DNA of 42,044 nucleotides from Saprospiraceae bacterium (GTDB taxonomy: Bacteria; Bacteroidota; Bacteroidia; Chitinophagales; Saprospiraceae): NCBI GenBank assembly GCA_020629515.1, contig JAHDDE010000032.1, forward strand, positions 1 through 42,044, given 5' to 3'. The stretch's first letter is position 1; the number at the start of each line of letters is the position of its first letter. Positions 23,612-31,709 of the stretch are shown here, piece by piece. The position numbers were made by a program, and so were the translations under genes. The notes beneath the pieces are model-generated. The model saw only the letters and a list, made by a program, of their open reading frames with translations, was not told the DNA's origin and did no database searches.

Positions 23612-25279
23612 ATGTTGCTCAAGAAACTCATATTAGCCGTTTTATTAGGTCTACCGTTATTATCTATATCTCAAGAGTCTTATAGGCTAAGGTTGGAGCT
23701 GTCTCAGCTTGACACTTCACAACGCTTAGCTTGTTATCATTTGCAATTGTCAAATGGAGATACGACAGAATGGTTGTTAGGGAATTCTAACATTTTCATA
23801 TTTTATGATTTCTCCGTAGCCTGTTTTCTTCCAGAGCAGTCATCATTAATATTAGATGATTTGATATACGATCTTAATGACCTTAATCGAAACAGCAATA
23901 AAGTGGAAAATTCTGGTTTCCCTCTACCATATGAATCAACATTGGGAACTATAAGAGCTGGATTTTCGACAAATATAGAGGGAGTGCTTATGGACAGTTT
24001 AGGAACATGGGTGTCCACTGTAGAGCTCTGTTTTAATCTTCTTATTGAAGATATAACTTCTCCTAATACTTGTTTTCAGGCAGACTTCATAAATCCAGAA
24101 ATAGAAAACCTCTTGCCAGTAAGAGATATAGTTCAGAAATTTGACCCAGATGCATTTGTTTCGGATGTAGTGAGGGATACAGCCTTCAACATTTTTCCTA
24201 ATGCTACTAAAACAAGTTGCTTTATACTAGAAGAGAATAGTATAGAACTTTGTGGAGATGGTATAGACAATGATGAGGATGGCTTGATAGATTGTGAAGA
24301 CAGTACAGCCTGCAGTCCAGCACAGCCAAATTTTATAATTAGGGGTATAGGAGGGTGTGAGGATTTGCCCTCGTTAATAGAAGTACAAGGAGTTGGGCCC
24401 AATGCGAAGTATAGTATAGATGACGGAGTAACTTTTCAAGCTGACAGCACTTTTGTTGGATTACCGATAGGGAGTTACGAGATATTAATAGTCAAAAATG
24501 ATGTCATTAATTGTGCCCAAGTTTTTGTCGAAGAAATTCAAGAGGAAGATTGTATAGAAACCACCAACGCACAATGTACAGACGGGATTGATAACGATCA
24601 AGATGGATTAGTGGATTGTGCAGATCCCGATTGTCAAATAATCCAACCAATTGTGACCAGCAGTGATCCTAATATTTGTCCTTCATTAAGTGACGGTATG
24701 ATCGAAATTGACTATGACCAATCAAGATATGAAGTGAGTATAGATAGTGGACTTACCTTTATACAAACAAATCAAGTAGGCAACCTTACTAAGGGACAAT
24801 ACTTCATCTTTTTTCTTGATAACAACACAGGCTGTTTATCAGAATTCATAGAAAATCCTGTAGAACTAAATGCAGAGATATGTCCAGATGAGGTTGGTCT
24901 TTGTGATGATGGTATCGACAATGATGATGATGGATTGATCGACTGCGAGGATAATGATTGCCTGAGTGATATGTTATGCGCCGATTTGCCAGAATATTTT
25001 CTGCCCAATGCCATTAATCCGCGATCATCTGTCAATGGTACTTTTGGCGTTACACCAGCAGATAATAATGTGTTAAATATAGAGGTGTTAAATATTTATG
25101 ATAGATGGGGTAGCTTGATTTATCAGCGAAGTAATACTACTTCTGACGATGATACACACAGATGGGATGGTACTACTGAAAATGGAATTATCTCAGCGGG
25201 TGTTTATATGTATTTTGTGTCAGTATCAAGAGGAGCAAGGAAAGAGGAAATCTATGGAAATGTCACTGTGCTTTATTAA
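23612..25279 (+). CDS. Secreted protein with SprB-like repeats and T9SS B-type sorting domain
   Basis: A 555-residue exported protein. Residues 1-21 form a signal peptide ending in LLSISQ. Three copies of a Cys-bounded, Asp-rich motif of the form C-x-DGIDND-x-DGL-x-DC-x-D occur near 213-234, 320-341 and 428-449, a spacing of about 108 residues; they resemble calcium-binding loops. Between them lie two SprB-like repeats, for example YSIDDGVTFQADSTFVGLP. The last 90 residues match the gliding-motility-associated (B-type) C-terminal domain, with FLPNAINP, IYDRWGSLIY and SAGVYMYFV. It should be exported by Sec and then by the type IX system. Its role is unknown; adhesion is plausible. Confidence 0.87.
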   Translation: MLLKKLILAVLLGLPLLSISQESYRLRLELSQLDTSQRLACYHLQLSNGDTTEWLLGNSNIFIFYDFSVACFLPEQSSLILDDLIYDLNDLNRNSNKVENSGFPLPYESTLGTIRAGFSTNIEGVLMDSLGTWVSTVELCFNLLIEDITSPNTCFQADFINPEIENLLPVRDIVQKFDPDAFVSDVVRDTAFNIFPNATKTSCFILEENSIELCGDGIDNDEDGLIDCEDSTACSPAQPNFIIRGIGGCEDLPSLIEVQGVGPNAKYSIDDGVTFQADSTFVGLPIGSYEILIVKNDVINCAQVFVEEIQEEDCIETTNAQCTDGIDNDQDGLVDCADPDCQIIQPIVTSSDPNICPSLSDGMIEIDYDQSRYEVSIDSGLTFIQTNQVGNLTKGQYFIFFLDNNTGCLSEFIENPVELNAEICPDEVGLCDDGIDNDDDGLIDCEDNDCLSDMLCADLPEYFLPNAINPRSSVNGTFGVTPADNNVLNIEVLNIYDRWGSLIYQRSNTTSDDDTHRWDGTTENGIISAGVYMYFVSVSRGARKEEIYGNVTVLY

Positions 25280-25371
25280 AATCAATAATTTCCCACAGTT
25301 TATAAAAGTTTAATCTTGTATTTTTCATTTTTCAAGATCTCCCAAATGTATTTATTCAAAAAAGTCAATGA

Positions 25372-28300
25372 ATGAAAAGCTTTTATCTACTCTTGCTCAA
25401 TATTTCGATCGTAGGATCCCTATTGGGTCAAGGACTGTGGTTATCCAATGAAGTAGCTGATATCAGCTCGATAGATAAGGTGTCGTTAGAACTGAAAAAT
25501 AAAGATCGTCTATTGGCTGGCACTAGGTCTCAGGGAAAGGAAATAGGCCCCAAGAGATTTGCCGCTCCGATAAAAACAAAAATTACGACGGATAAAAGAG
25601 GTAGTTGGGAGAGTGTATCTCATGACCGAATGGTTTGGAGATTGTCGGTAGAAAGTCCTAATGCTTACTCGCTTAATTTTGCTTTTAAGGAGTTTTATTT
25701 ACCTCCATCTGGAGCATTATTCTTATACGATAAGAACAAAAGTTATGTTATAGGCCCAATCACTAATGTGGATAATGATATTCATAATGAATGGTGGTCA
25801 CCTATTTTACCATTTGATGAAGTCATTGTAGAAGTACAAGTTGATTCTGATGAATTAAGCGATCTCAATGTGACATTAGGACAAGTTAATCATGATTACG
25901 TGGGGTTTGGATTGTTAGTATCAGGATCCTGCAATGTTGACGTGAGCTGCTCAGATGAGGATGGTTTAGACATCATTGATGAATTCAGAGATATTATAAA
26001 CAGTGTAGGTATGTACTCTGTAGATGGTGTCGATGCTTGTAGTGGAGCTTTAATTAATACTACACGTAATGATTGTACGCCCTATTTTCTTACAGCATTT
26101 CATTGTGAGGTAAGGGCGGATAATGCCGCTTCAGTAGTAGTCTATTGGAATTATGAGAATACATTTTGCCGAGCTCCTAATTCCCCAGAGAGTGGCAGGA
26201 ATGGAAATGGCCCGAGAACCAATTTTAATTCTGGGTCTACAGTTATAGCCGAGTATGATCCGTCAGATTTCACCCTACTGAGATTGGACGATGATGTCAA
26301 TCCTGACTTTAGTCCATTTTACTCAGGATGGGATGTTGGTGGAGAGGTGTTTGATAGTACTTTATCAATTCATCATCCTAATAGTGAGGAAAAAAGAATC
26401 AGCTTTGATTTTGATGATTCTGAACCTTTTGCAGATCAATTTTTCATGAGGGTTAATAATTGGGAGTTAGGTACTACTGAACCTGGATCATCAGGGGCGC
26501 CATTATATAATATGCAAAAGCAGATTATAGGTCAATTAACTGGTGGGCAGGCTGCGTGTGGTATTAATGAGTTTGATGACTTTGGTATGATGAAGATCAA
26601 TTGGGAAGGTGGAGGAACTCCAGAAACCCGTCTCAAAGATTGGTTGGATCCCGATAATACGGGCAGATTAGTATTAGATGGCCGTTCTTGCGTTGATGTA
26701 GTATCTATCACGCCAGTACAAATCAATATATGCAATCAAACCAAAATGAGGGACACGGTGATGTTGACAATTAGAACAGGGTTTGATAATGGTGCTTCAC
26801 TGGCATTGGCTGATCTGCCAGAAGGATTGAAAGCCAGCTTTGAGCAAAGTACTATAACACGAGGTGTGCCAACACGCCTTTTCCTTGATTATACAGAAGT
26901 AAAAGAGAATTTTGACGGGAGTATTGATATATTAATCACTGATCAGTTTGGTACGACGAGGAATAATTTGAGGTTAGGTATATACACAGATATTCCCGGT
27001 CCAGTAGAATTAATACAACCATCCAATGGTGCCGAAAATTTAAATTTTGAAGTTAATTTTCAATGGATAGACAGTGCTCCAAGCTATTCTTTAGAAATAG
27101 CCACTGATCCAGAGTTCAATAATATGGTAAATGAGATTGTGGACTTGGAAAATAGTAGTGTTGATGTTAGGGGTTTGGAACCCTCATTTACTTACTACTG
27201 GAGAGTCAAAGGGTTTAATACTTGTGGTTCAGGAGTTTTATCAGCAGTGTCATCTTTCTCAACTGGTATGATCACATGTGAGAGTTTTGAATATACAGGG
27301 GAAACTCAAATAATTCTGGAAGAGTCTAATGTTGTTTCCTCCGTCATTTCTATAACGGAGGACAAAGAAATATTTGATGTAAATATTTTGAATGTTCGGG
27401 GCACCCATACTTGGATCAGCGATTTAGAGTTTCGCTTAATTGGTCCTGACGGAACAAAAGTAGATTTATTGATTAATGGATGTTCAGACGAACAAGATTT
27501 TAATGTGTCTTTTGATGATGAAAGTGACAATATCAACTATGACTGCCCTTTTTTAGGAGGTAAAGACTATAGACCTATAGGTACGTTGAGCATTTTTGAT
27601 GGACTGTCTGCAGAAGGTGATTGGACCTTGGAGATCACTGATGATGTATTTATAGATGGAGGAACATTTATAGATTGGACATTAGAGCTGTGTTTAGATC
27701 AAAGCAGCAAGGTTAATAATTCTATCAATTCTTCGGTGGAGTCCATTTTTATTTGCGAGAAGATTTTCGACCCTATTTCTATAGATATCAACTTGGCTGG
27801 GACATTTGGAGATAGAATATTTGCTTCTCTTATAGATGTTTCTGATGGAAGTATTATCGGAGAAAGAGAGGAGTTTGCGCCTTCGGATGATATATCGTTG
27901 GTACTTTCAGATATTTCTGCTCTTATAAATCAAACTAATCCACTGTTGATGGTTCTGCTTGAGGATGGGGAAGATCGATTTGAATTAACTATTCCTGTTG
28001 TGATACAACGAGATGAATTAAATTCTACTTTAATTGAACCAGCGGATCAGGCCATGGAAGTGGACCGAAATACTGTTTTCAAATGGTCAAATGATGTCGG
28101 TGTTATTGGAACGCAGTTTTTATTGAGTACTGCAGACGGTCAAGTTATCTTGGATACTTTGTTAGAAAATGGAGAAGATACCATTCAGTCACCTATCCGA
28201 TTGGAAAAATTTACTGAATATCAATGGAGTATTGTTTCTATAGGAGAATGTAGTCCTGATCTTGGTACTGAGACTAATAACTTCATCACTACCATGTCAG

Positions 28301-28563
28301 TGCCAACTAATGATATTATGAATTCAAGTATTAAAGTATATCCTAATCCTTCTTCTGGCAAAGTATCTATAACTAACGAAATGGTATGGAATCAAAGGGC
28401 AACTTTAGACATCTTTGATATGACTGGATCCTTAATGCTTCGTGCAGATTTAAATCAAGCTAAAGTTGAAATAAATACTTCAGTAATGTCTCCTGGTATA
28501 TACATGTATCAGATTATTGATGGTGAAAAAAAGTATACCGACAAATTAGTGATCATCCGATAG
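25372..28563 (+). CDS. Secreted trypsin-like (lysyl endopeptidase-like) protease with P-domain and T9SS A-type tail
   Basis: A 1063-residue exported protease. The signal peptide is residues 1-20. The S1-type domain (about 180-440) has a likely triad H244 (LTAFHC), D299 (DFTLLRL) and S374 (PGSSGAPLY), resembling the lysyl endopeptidase family. A fibronectin-like region follows (about 545-630), then a proprotein-convertase P-domain (about 640-790; opening CESFEYTGE, ending DWTLELC). The last 80 residues form the A-type T9SS sorting domain (VYPNPSSGKVSI, GIYMYQI, KLVIIR). It likely acts at or outside the cell surface. Its stop codon abuts the stop of the convergent methyltransferase gene with no gap. 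Cleavage specificity is not shown by the sequence. Confidence 0.88.
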   Translation: MKSFYLLLLNISIVGSLLGQGLWLSNEVADISSIDKVSLELKNKDRLLAGTRSQGKEIGPKRFAAPIKTKITTDKRGSWESVSHDRMVWRLSVESPNAYSLNFAFKEFYLPPSGALFLYDKNKSYVIGPITNVDNDIHNEWWSPILPFDEVIVEVQVDSDELSDLNVTLGQVNHDYVGFGLLVSGSCNVDVSCSDEDGLDIIDEFRDIINSVGMYSVDGVDACSGALINTTRNDCTPYFLTAFHCEVRADNAASVVVYWNYENTFCRAPNSPESGRNGNGPRTNFNSGSTVIAEYDPSDFTLLRLDDDVNPDFSPFYSGWDVGGEVFDSTLSIHHPNSEEKRISFDFDDSEPFADQFFMRVNNWELGTTEPGSSGAPLYNMQKQIIGQLTGGQAACGINEFDDFGMMKINWEGGGTPETRLKDWLDPDNTGRLVLDGRSCVDVVSITPVQINICNQTKMRDTVMLTIRTGFDNGASLALADLPEGLKASFEQSTITRGVPTRLFLDYTEVKENFDGSIDILITDQFGTTRNNLRLGIYTDIPGPVELIQPSNGAENLNFEVNFQWIDSAPSYSLEIATDPEFNNMVNEIVDLENSSVDVRGLEPSFTYYWRVKGFNTCGSGVLSAVSSFSTGMITCESFEYTGETQIILEESNVVSSVISITEDKEIFDVNILNVRGTHTWISDLEFRLIGPDGTKVDLLINGCSDEQDFNVSFDDESDNINYDCPFLGGKDYRPIGTLSIFDGLSAEGDWTLEITDDVFIDGGTFIDWTLELCLDQSSKVNNSINSSVESIFICEKIFDPISIDINLAGTFGDRIFASLIDVSDGSIIGEREEFAPSDDISLVLSDISALINQTNPLLMVLLEDGEDRFELTIPVVIQRDELNSTLIEPADQAMEVDRNTVFKWSNDVGVIGTQFLLSTADGQVILDTLLENGEDTIQSPIRLEKFTEYQWSIVSIGECSPDLGTETNNFITTMSVPTNDIMNSSIKVYPNPSSGKVSITNEMVWNQRATLDIFDMTGSLMLRADLNQAKVEINTSVMSPGIYMYQIIDGEKKYTDKLVIIR

Positions 28564-29418
28564 TCATTGATCTATTACTATCCAGTATGAACCGCCATGC
28601 TTTTCACTATGTCGTAGTGATGGGATAGTCCATACATCTTTTAGAATATCATGTAATCGTGGGTTCTTGTAAATGAAGTAGGCTGGGAATATAGTGTGAT
28701 ATCTTGAGAAATTACTGAGTATCATGGTAGCTAAACTATACTGTTCAGAGTAAAATCTGTCGCACATGAATTGTGGATAATCAAACGGTAAATAAATGTC
28801 GTGGATATGTACAACAACACCTGGCTTGAGATAGGGCAGGATATCCATAAAAACTACAGTAGCATCAGAGTTGGGAAGTATCCTATGGGAGTTGTCGATA
28901 AATAATATGTCCCCTGCGGAAAGATTTTTGATCTCATTGAGGTCGATATTTTCGAGTGGTTCTCTTATGATACTATCAGAAATATCGTCTATATAAGTTC
29001 TTGGTTTAGGGTCTATAGAAGTGAGATGGGTATCAATGTGATTCTCATTTATGGCAGCAGCTATAACCTTAGTGCTATTGCCTGAACCAATTTCAATTAT
29101 TTTATTGGGTCGTTTGTCAGCTACTATTGTATAGAGCGCCATCATATCCAATGCTGGGAAAAATCCATTATCCCATGTGGGTTGTAGGGATTGTTTGTCA
29201 GATTTGTTTTGGACTTTCCATTTTTCAAACACATTCTTGTGAAGCAAAATTTTTGAGATCCAGGCTGAATATTCTTTTTGATTTTTACGGATGATCTGAT
29301 CAAGTAAGTCATGTGGTACATCTACATACCTTGGCGCAAGCTTAGTCTTATATTCCAGATGTAGACTTTGAAATCTCGGATGAATAAATCGATATATTTT
29401 TTTTAAATAGTCGAGCAT
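28564..29418 (-). CDS. Class I SAM-dependent methyltransferase
   Basis: A 284-residue protein with a Rossmann methyltransferase core: motif I EIGSGNSTKV at residues 109-118, an acidic strand TSIDPKPR about 133-140, and DILFIDNSH near 170. This resembles the Methyltransf_24 group that includes O-methyltransferases and cephalosporin-hydroxylase-like proteins. The N-terminal 80 residues are basic and helical. ATG 29418 is the start. It lies 5 nt downstream of rlmN on the same strand, so they are probably co-transcribed. The substrate is unknown. Confidence 0.8.
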   Translation of the reverse strand: MLDYLKKIYRFIHPRFQSLHLEYKTKLAPRYVDVPHDLLDQIIRKNQKEYSAWISKILLHKNVFEKWKVQNKSDKQSLQPTWDNGFFPALDMMALYTIVADKRPNKIIEIGSGNSTKVIAAAINENHIDTHLTSIDPKPRTYIDDISDSIIREPLENIDLNEIKNLSAGDILFIDNSHRILPNSDATVVFMDILPYLKPGVVVHIHDIYLPFDYPQFMCDRFYSEQYSLATMILSNFSRYHTIFPAYFIYKNPRLHDILKDVWTIPSLRHSEKHGGSYWIVIDQ

Positions 29419-29423
29419 GAGAT

Positions 29424-30473
29424 CTATTTATTGGCCAATTGGCCGCATGCTGCATCGATATCCTTGCCTCTACTTTTTCTTACTGTTACCATTATACCAT
29501 TATTCCGAAGATGAGAGGCAAAAGAGTCTATAGTCATCGAATCCGACTTTTCATATGTAACACCAGCGATCGGATTATATTCAATTATATTAACTAATAC
29601 AGGAAAATGTTTACACAGCCTAACCAGCCTTTTAGCGTCTTCGACACTATCGTTAAATCCCTTGAAAGTAATGTATTCGAAGCTTACTTTATTTTTAGTT
29701 TTTATATAGTAATATTTAATTGCTTCAATCAGTGTGTCCAGAGTATTTTGTTCATTGATAGGCATGATTTCGTTTCGTTTAGTGTCATCTGCAGCATGTA
29801 AAGAAAGGGCAAGATTTACTTTAGAGTTGTCATCAGCCAGCTTCTTTATCATCTTTGATATCCCAGCAGTACTTAATGTTATCCTTCTTGCAGACATCTC
29901 CATACCCAGAGGAGAAGAGATGAGATCAATACTTTTCATGACATTGCGATAATTAAGTAAAGGCTCTCCCATACCCATATACACTATATTAGTGAGTGGA
30001 TGATCGAACTTCTGCAGACATTGATCATTGACAAGTGAGACTTGATCATAGATTTCGCCAGGTGTTAGATTTCGCATTCGTTTCATCTGTCCGGTAGCGC
30101 AAAATTTGCAACTCAAGCTACATCCCACTTGCGATGAGACACAGACGGTATATCGATTGTTTTGGGCTACTGGGATCAGCACTGATTCTATCAATAAGTC
30201 ATCATGAAGTCTAAATCTGGTTTTGATAGTGCCATCCCAACTATGTTGTACGATGTCCTCACGGATGCCTCTTATGACAAAGTGATTGATCAATTTATTA
30301 CGGAGCGATTTACTCAGATTGGTCATTTGATCAAAGTCTTGACACCCTTTCTGCCATAACCATTCATAAATTTGTTTGGCTCTGAATTTTGCCTCTCCAA
30401 GATTAATCAAGTGACTTTCTATCTCTTCAAGAGTTAATGTACGTATATCAATGGGGTCAGCGTGTATCTCCAT
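29424..30473 (-). CDS. rlmN: 23S rRNA (adenine2503-C2)-methyltransferase RlmN
   Basis: A 349-residue radical-SAM rRNA/tRNA methyltransferase. The cluster-binding C118-x3-C122-x2-C125 is in GCSLSCKFCATGQ. MGMGEPLLN follows about 50 residues later, and the resolving Cys is C343 in AACGQLANK. The frame reaches 30518, but ATG 30473 is chosen because conserved sequence begins there (PIDIRTLTLEEI) and the earlier codon is TTG. A near-consensus -7 box, CATTTTTG on the minus strand, lies just upstream of this ATG, supporting the choice. The methyltransferase gene is 5 nt downstream and a histidine kinase gene diverges. Confidence 0.94.
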   Translation of the reverse strand: MEIHADPIDIRTLTLEEIESHLINLGEAKFRAKQIYEWLWQKGCQDFDQMTNLSKSLRNKLINHFVIRGIREDIVQHSWDGTIKTRFRLHDDLLIESVLIPVAQNNRYTVCVSSQVGCSLSCKFCATGQMKRMRNLTPGEIYDQVSLVNDQCLQKFDHPLTNIVYMGMGEPLLNYRNVMKSIDLISSPLGMEMSARRITLSTAGISKMIKKLADDNSKVNLALSLHAADDTKRNEIMPINEQNTLDTLIEAIKYYYIKTKNKVSFEYITFKGFNDSVEDAKRLVRLCKHFPVLVNIIEYNPIAGVTYEKSDSMTIDSFASHLRNNGIMVTVRKSRGKDIDAACGQLANK

Positions 30474-30557
30474 ATTTTGCAAAAATGCGATATTATTAAC
30501 AACAATAAGATATATCAATTCTTTCGTTTTAATTTCGGACTCTCGTAATTAGAGCGA

Positions 30558-31709
30558 ATGGATATATATACGCAAAGGTCAGGATGGAAAGTGTTATTTG
30601 GAATAGTGGGCTTGAGCATTTTGGGCATTACCTTATATTACTCTAATTATCTTGCCCAAAAACTGGAGGAGACTGAAGAAAAAAATAAAGTAATCTATGT
30701 TGAGTCACTTTTCTTCATTGCGACTAACAAAGATTATAATGCCGATATAAGTCTCCAGTCATATATACAGGATCAATTTTCATTGCCATTGATTATGGAG
30801 GAAGTCGATGGTTCAGTCAGTGGTTTTCATTGGGGTGGAGATAAAAATAATGATGTAGAATATCTAAAAGCAAAAGTCAAAGAATTCATAGACTCAGGTC
30901 AAGAGCCTATTGATTATGCTGCCGCAGATAGCAAGATTTATATATTCAATTCTCCTTTGGTTAGGCTGATCAAGTTGTATCCGATAGTTCAAGTTTTGTT
31001 GGTAGGATTATTCATAGCTTTAGGATATTATATATTCAATACTTCGAGAGGAGCTGAGCAGAACCGGGTTTGGGCAGGTATGGCCAAAGAAACTGCTCAT
31101 CAGTTAGGTACTCCAATTAGCGCCATTATTGCCTGGATAGAACACTTAAAATTGTCTAATAATGACAATCCAGATCAACTTGAAATATTGGAGGAGCTAA
31201 CCAAGGATGTGGATCGTTTAGATCTTATAGCGGATCGTTTTTCTAAAATTGGGTCTGCACCAGAATTAGAAAAAACGGATCTTTTTTCACAGCTTAACGA
31301 GATTAAAAACTACATGCAGAGGAGAGCATCAAGAAGAGTAAAGTTTCTATTTCCTGCGGAGTTAAATAATATTGATGTTAATATCAATAAACACTTGTTT
31401 AGCTGGGTGTTAGAAAACTTAATTCGTAATAGTCTTGATGCAATGGGAGGATCTGGAGAAATAGCTGCAAGAGTAGAAGAAGAAGGCGATATGGTGAGCA
31501 TTTTTCTAAGCGATACAGGTAAGGGAATTCCTGCTAATAAATTTAAAACAATATTTGCGCCTGGATATTCGACTAAACAGAGAGGTTGGGGATTAGGTCT
31601 GTCATTGGCCAAAAGGATTATAGAGAATTATCACAAAGGGAAAATATTTGTCAAAAGCTCAAAATTAAATGAAGGGACTACATTCGCTATTAAGCTACCT
31701 CGGGCTTAG
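30558..31709 (+). CDS. Orphan sensor histidine kinase
   Basis: A 383-residue membrane kinase. Transmembrane helices lie at about 12-33 and 141-160, enclosing an extracytoplasmic sensor domain of about 105 residues without a known signature. The HisKA phospho-acceptor is H181 in AKETAHQLGTP. The ATPase has an N-box (ENLIRNSLDAM), G1 (DTGKGIP) and G2 (GWGLGLSLAKRI). No response regulator is encoded nearby. The last 41 nt overlap the start of the TonB-receptor gene in another frame, suggesting translational coupling. A link between this kinase and uptake by the receptor is plausible but not shown. Confidence 0.9.
   Translation: MDIYTQRSGWKVLFGIVGLSILGITLYYSNYLAQKLEETEEKNKVIYVESLFFIATNKDYNADISLQSYIQDQFSLPLIMEEVDGSVSGFHWGGDKNNDVEYLKAKVKEFIDSGQEPIDYAAADSKIYIFNSPLVRLIKLYPIVQVLLVGLFIALGYYIFNTSRGAEQNRVWAGMAKETAHQLGTPISAIIAWIEHLKLSNNDNPDQLEILEELTKDVDRLDLIADRFSKIGSAPELEKTDLFSQLNEIKNYMQRRASRRVKFLFPAELNNIDVNINKHLFSWVLENLIRNSLDAMGGSGEIAARVEEEGDMVSIFLSDTGKGIPANKFKTIFAPGYSTKQRGWGLGLSLAKRIIENYHKGKIFVKSSKLNEGTTFAIKLPRA

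Noticed and set aside
23455-23685. Plus-strand frame bridging the end of the second PBP gene and the next gene
   Set aside because: It overlaps two well-supported genes in other frames and its sequence looks like out-of-frame translation.
25312-25339. Short inverted repeat ATCTTG/CAAGAT between the two type IX cargo genes
   Set aside because: Only 6 bp with a 14-nt loop and no T tract after it; too weak to call a terminator.
31310-31612. Minus-strand frame opposite the kinase domain
   Set aside because: It mirrors the conserved ATPase region of the histidine kinase and has no independent support.
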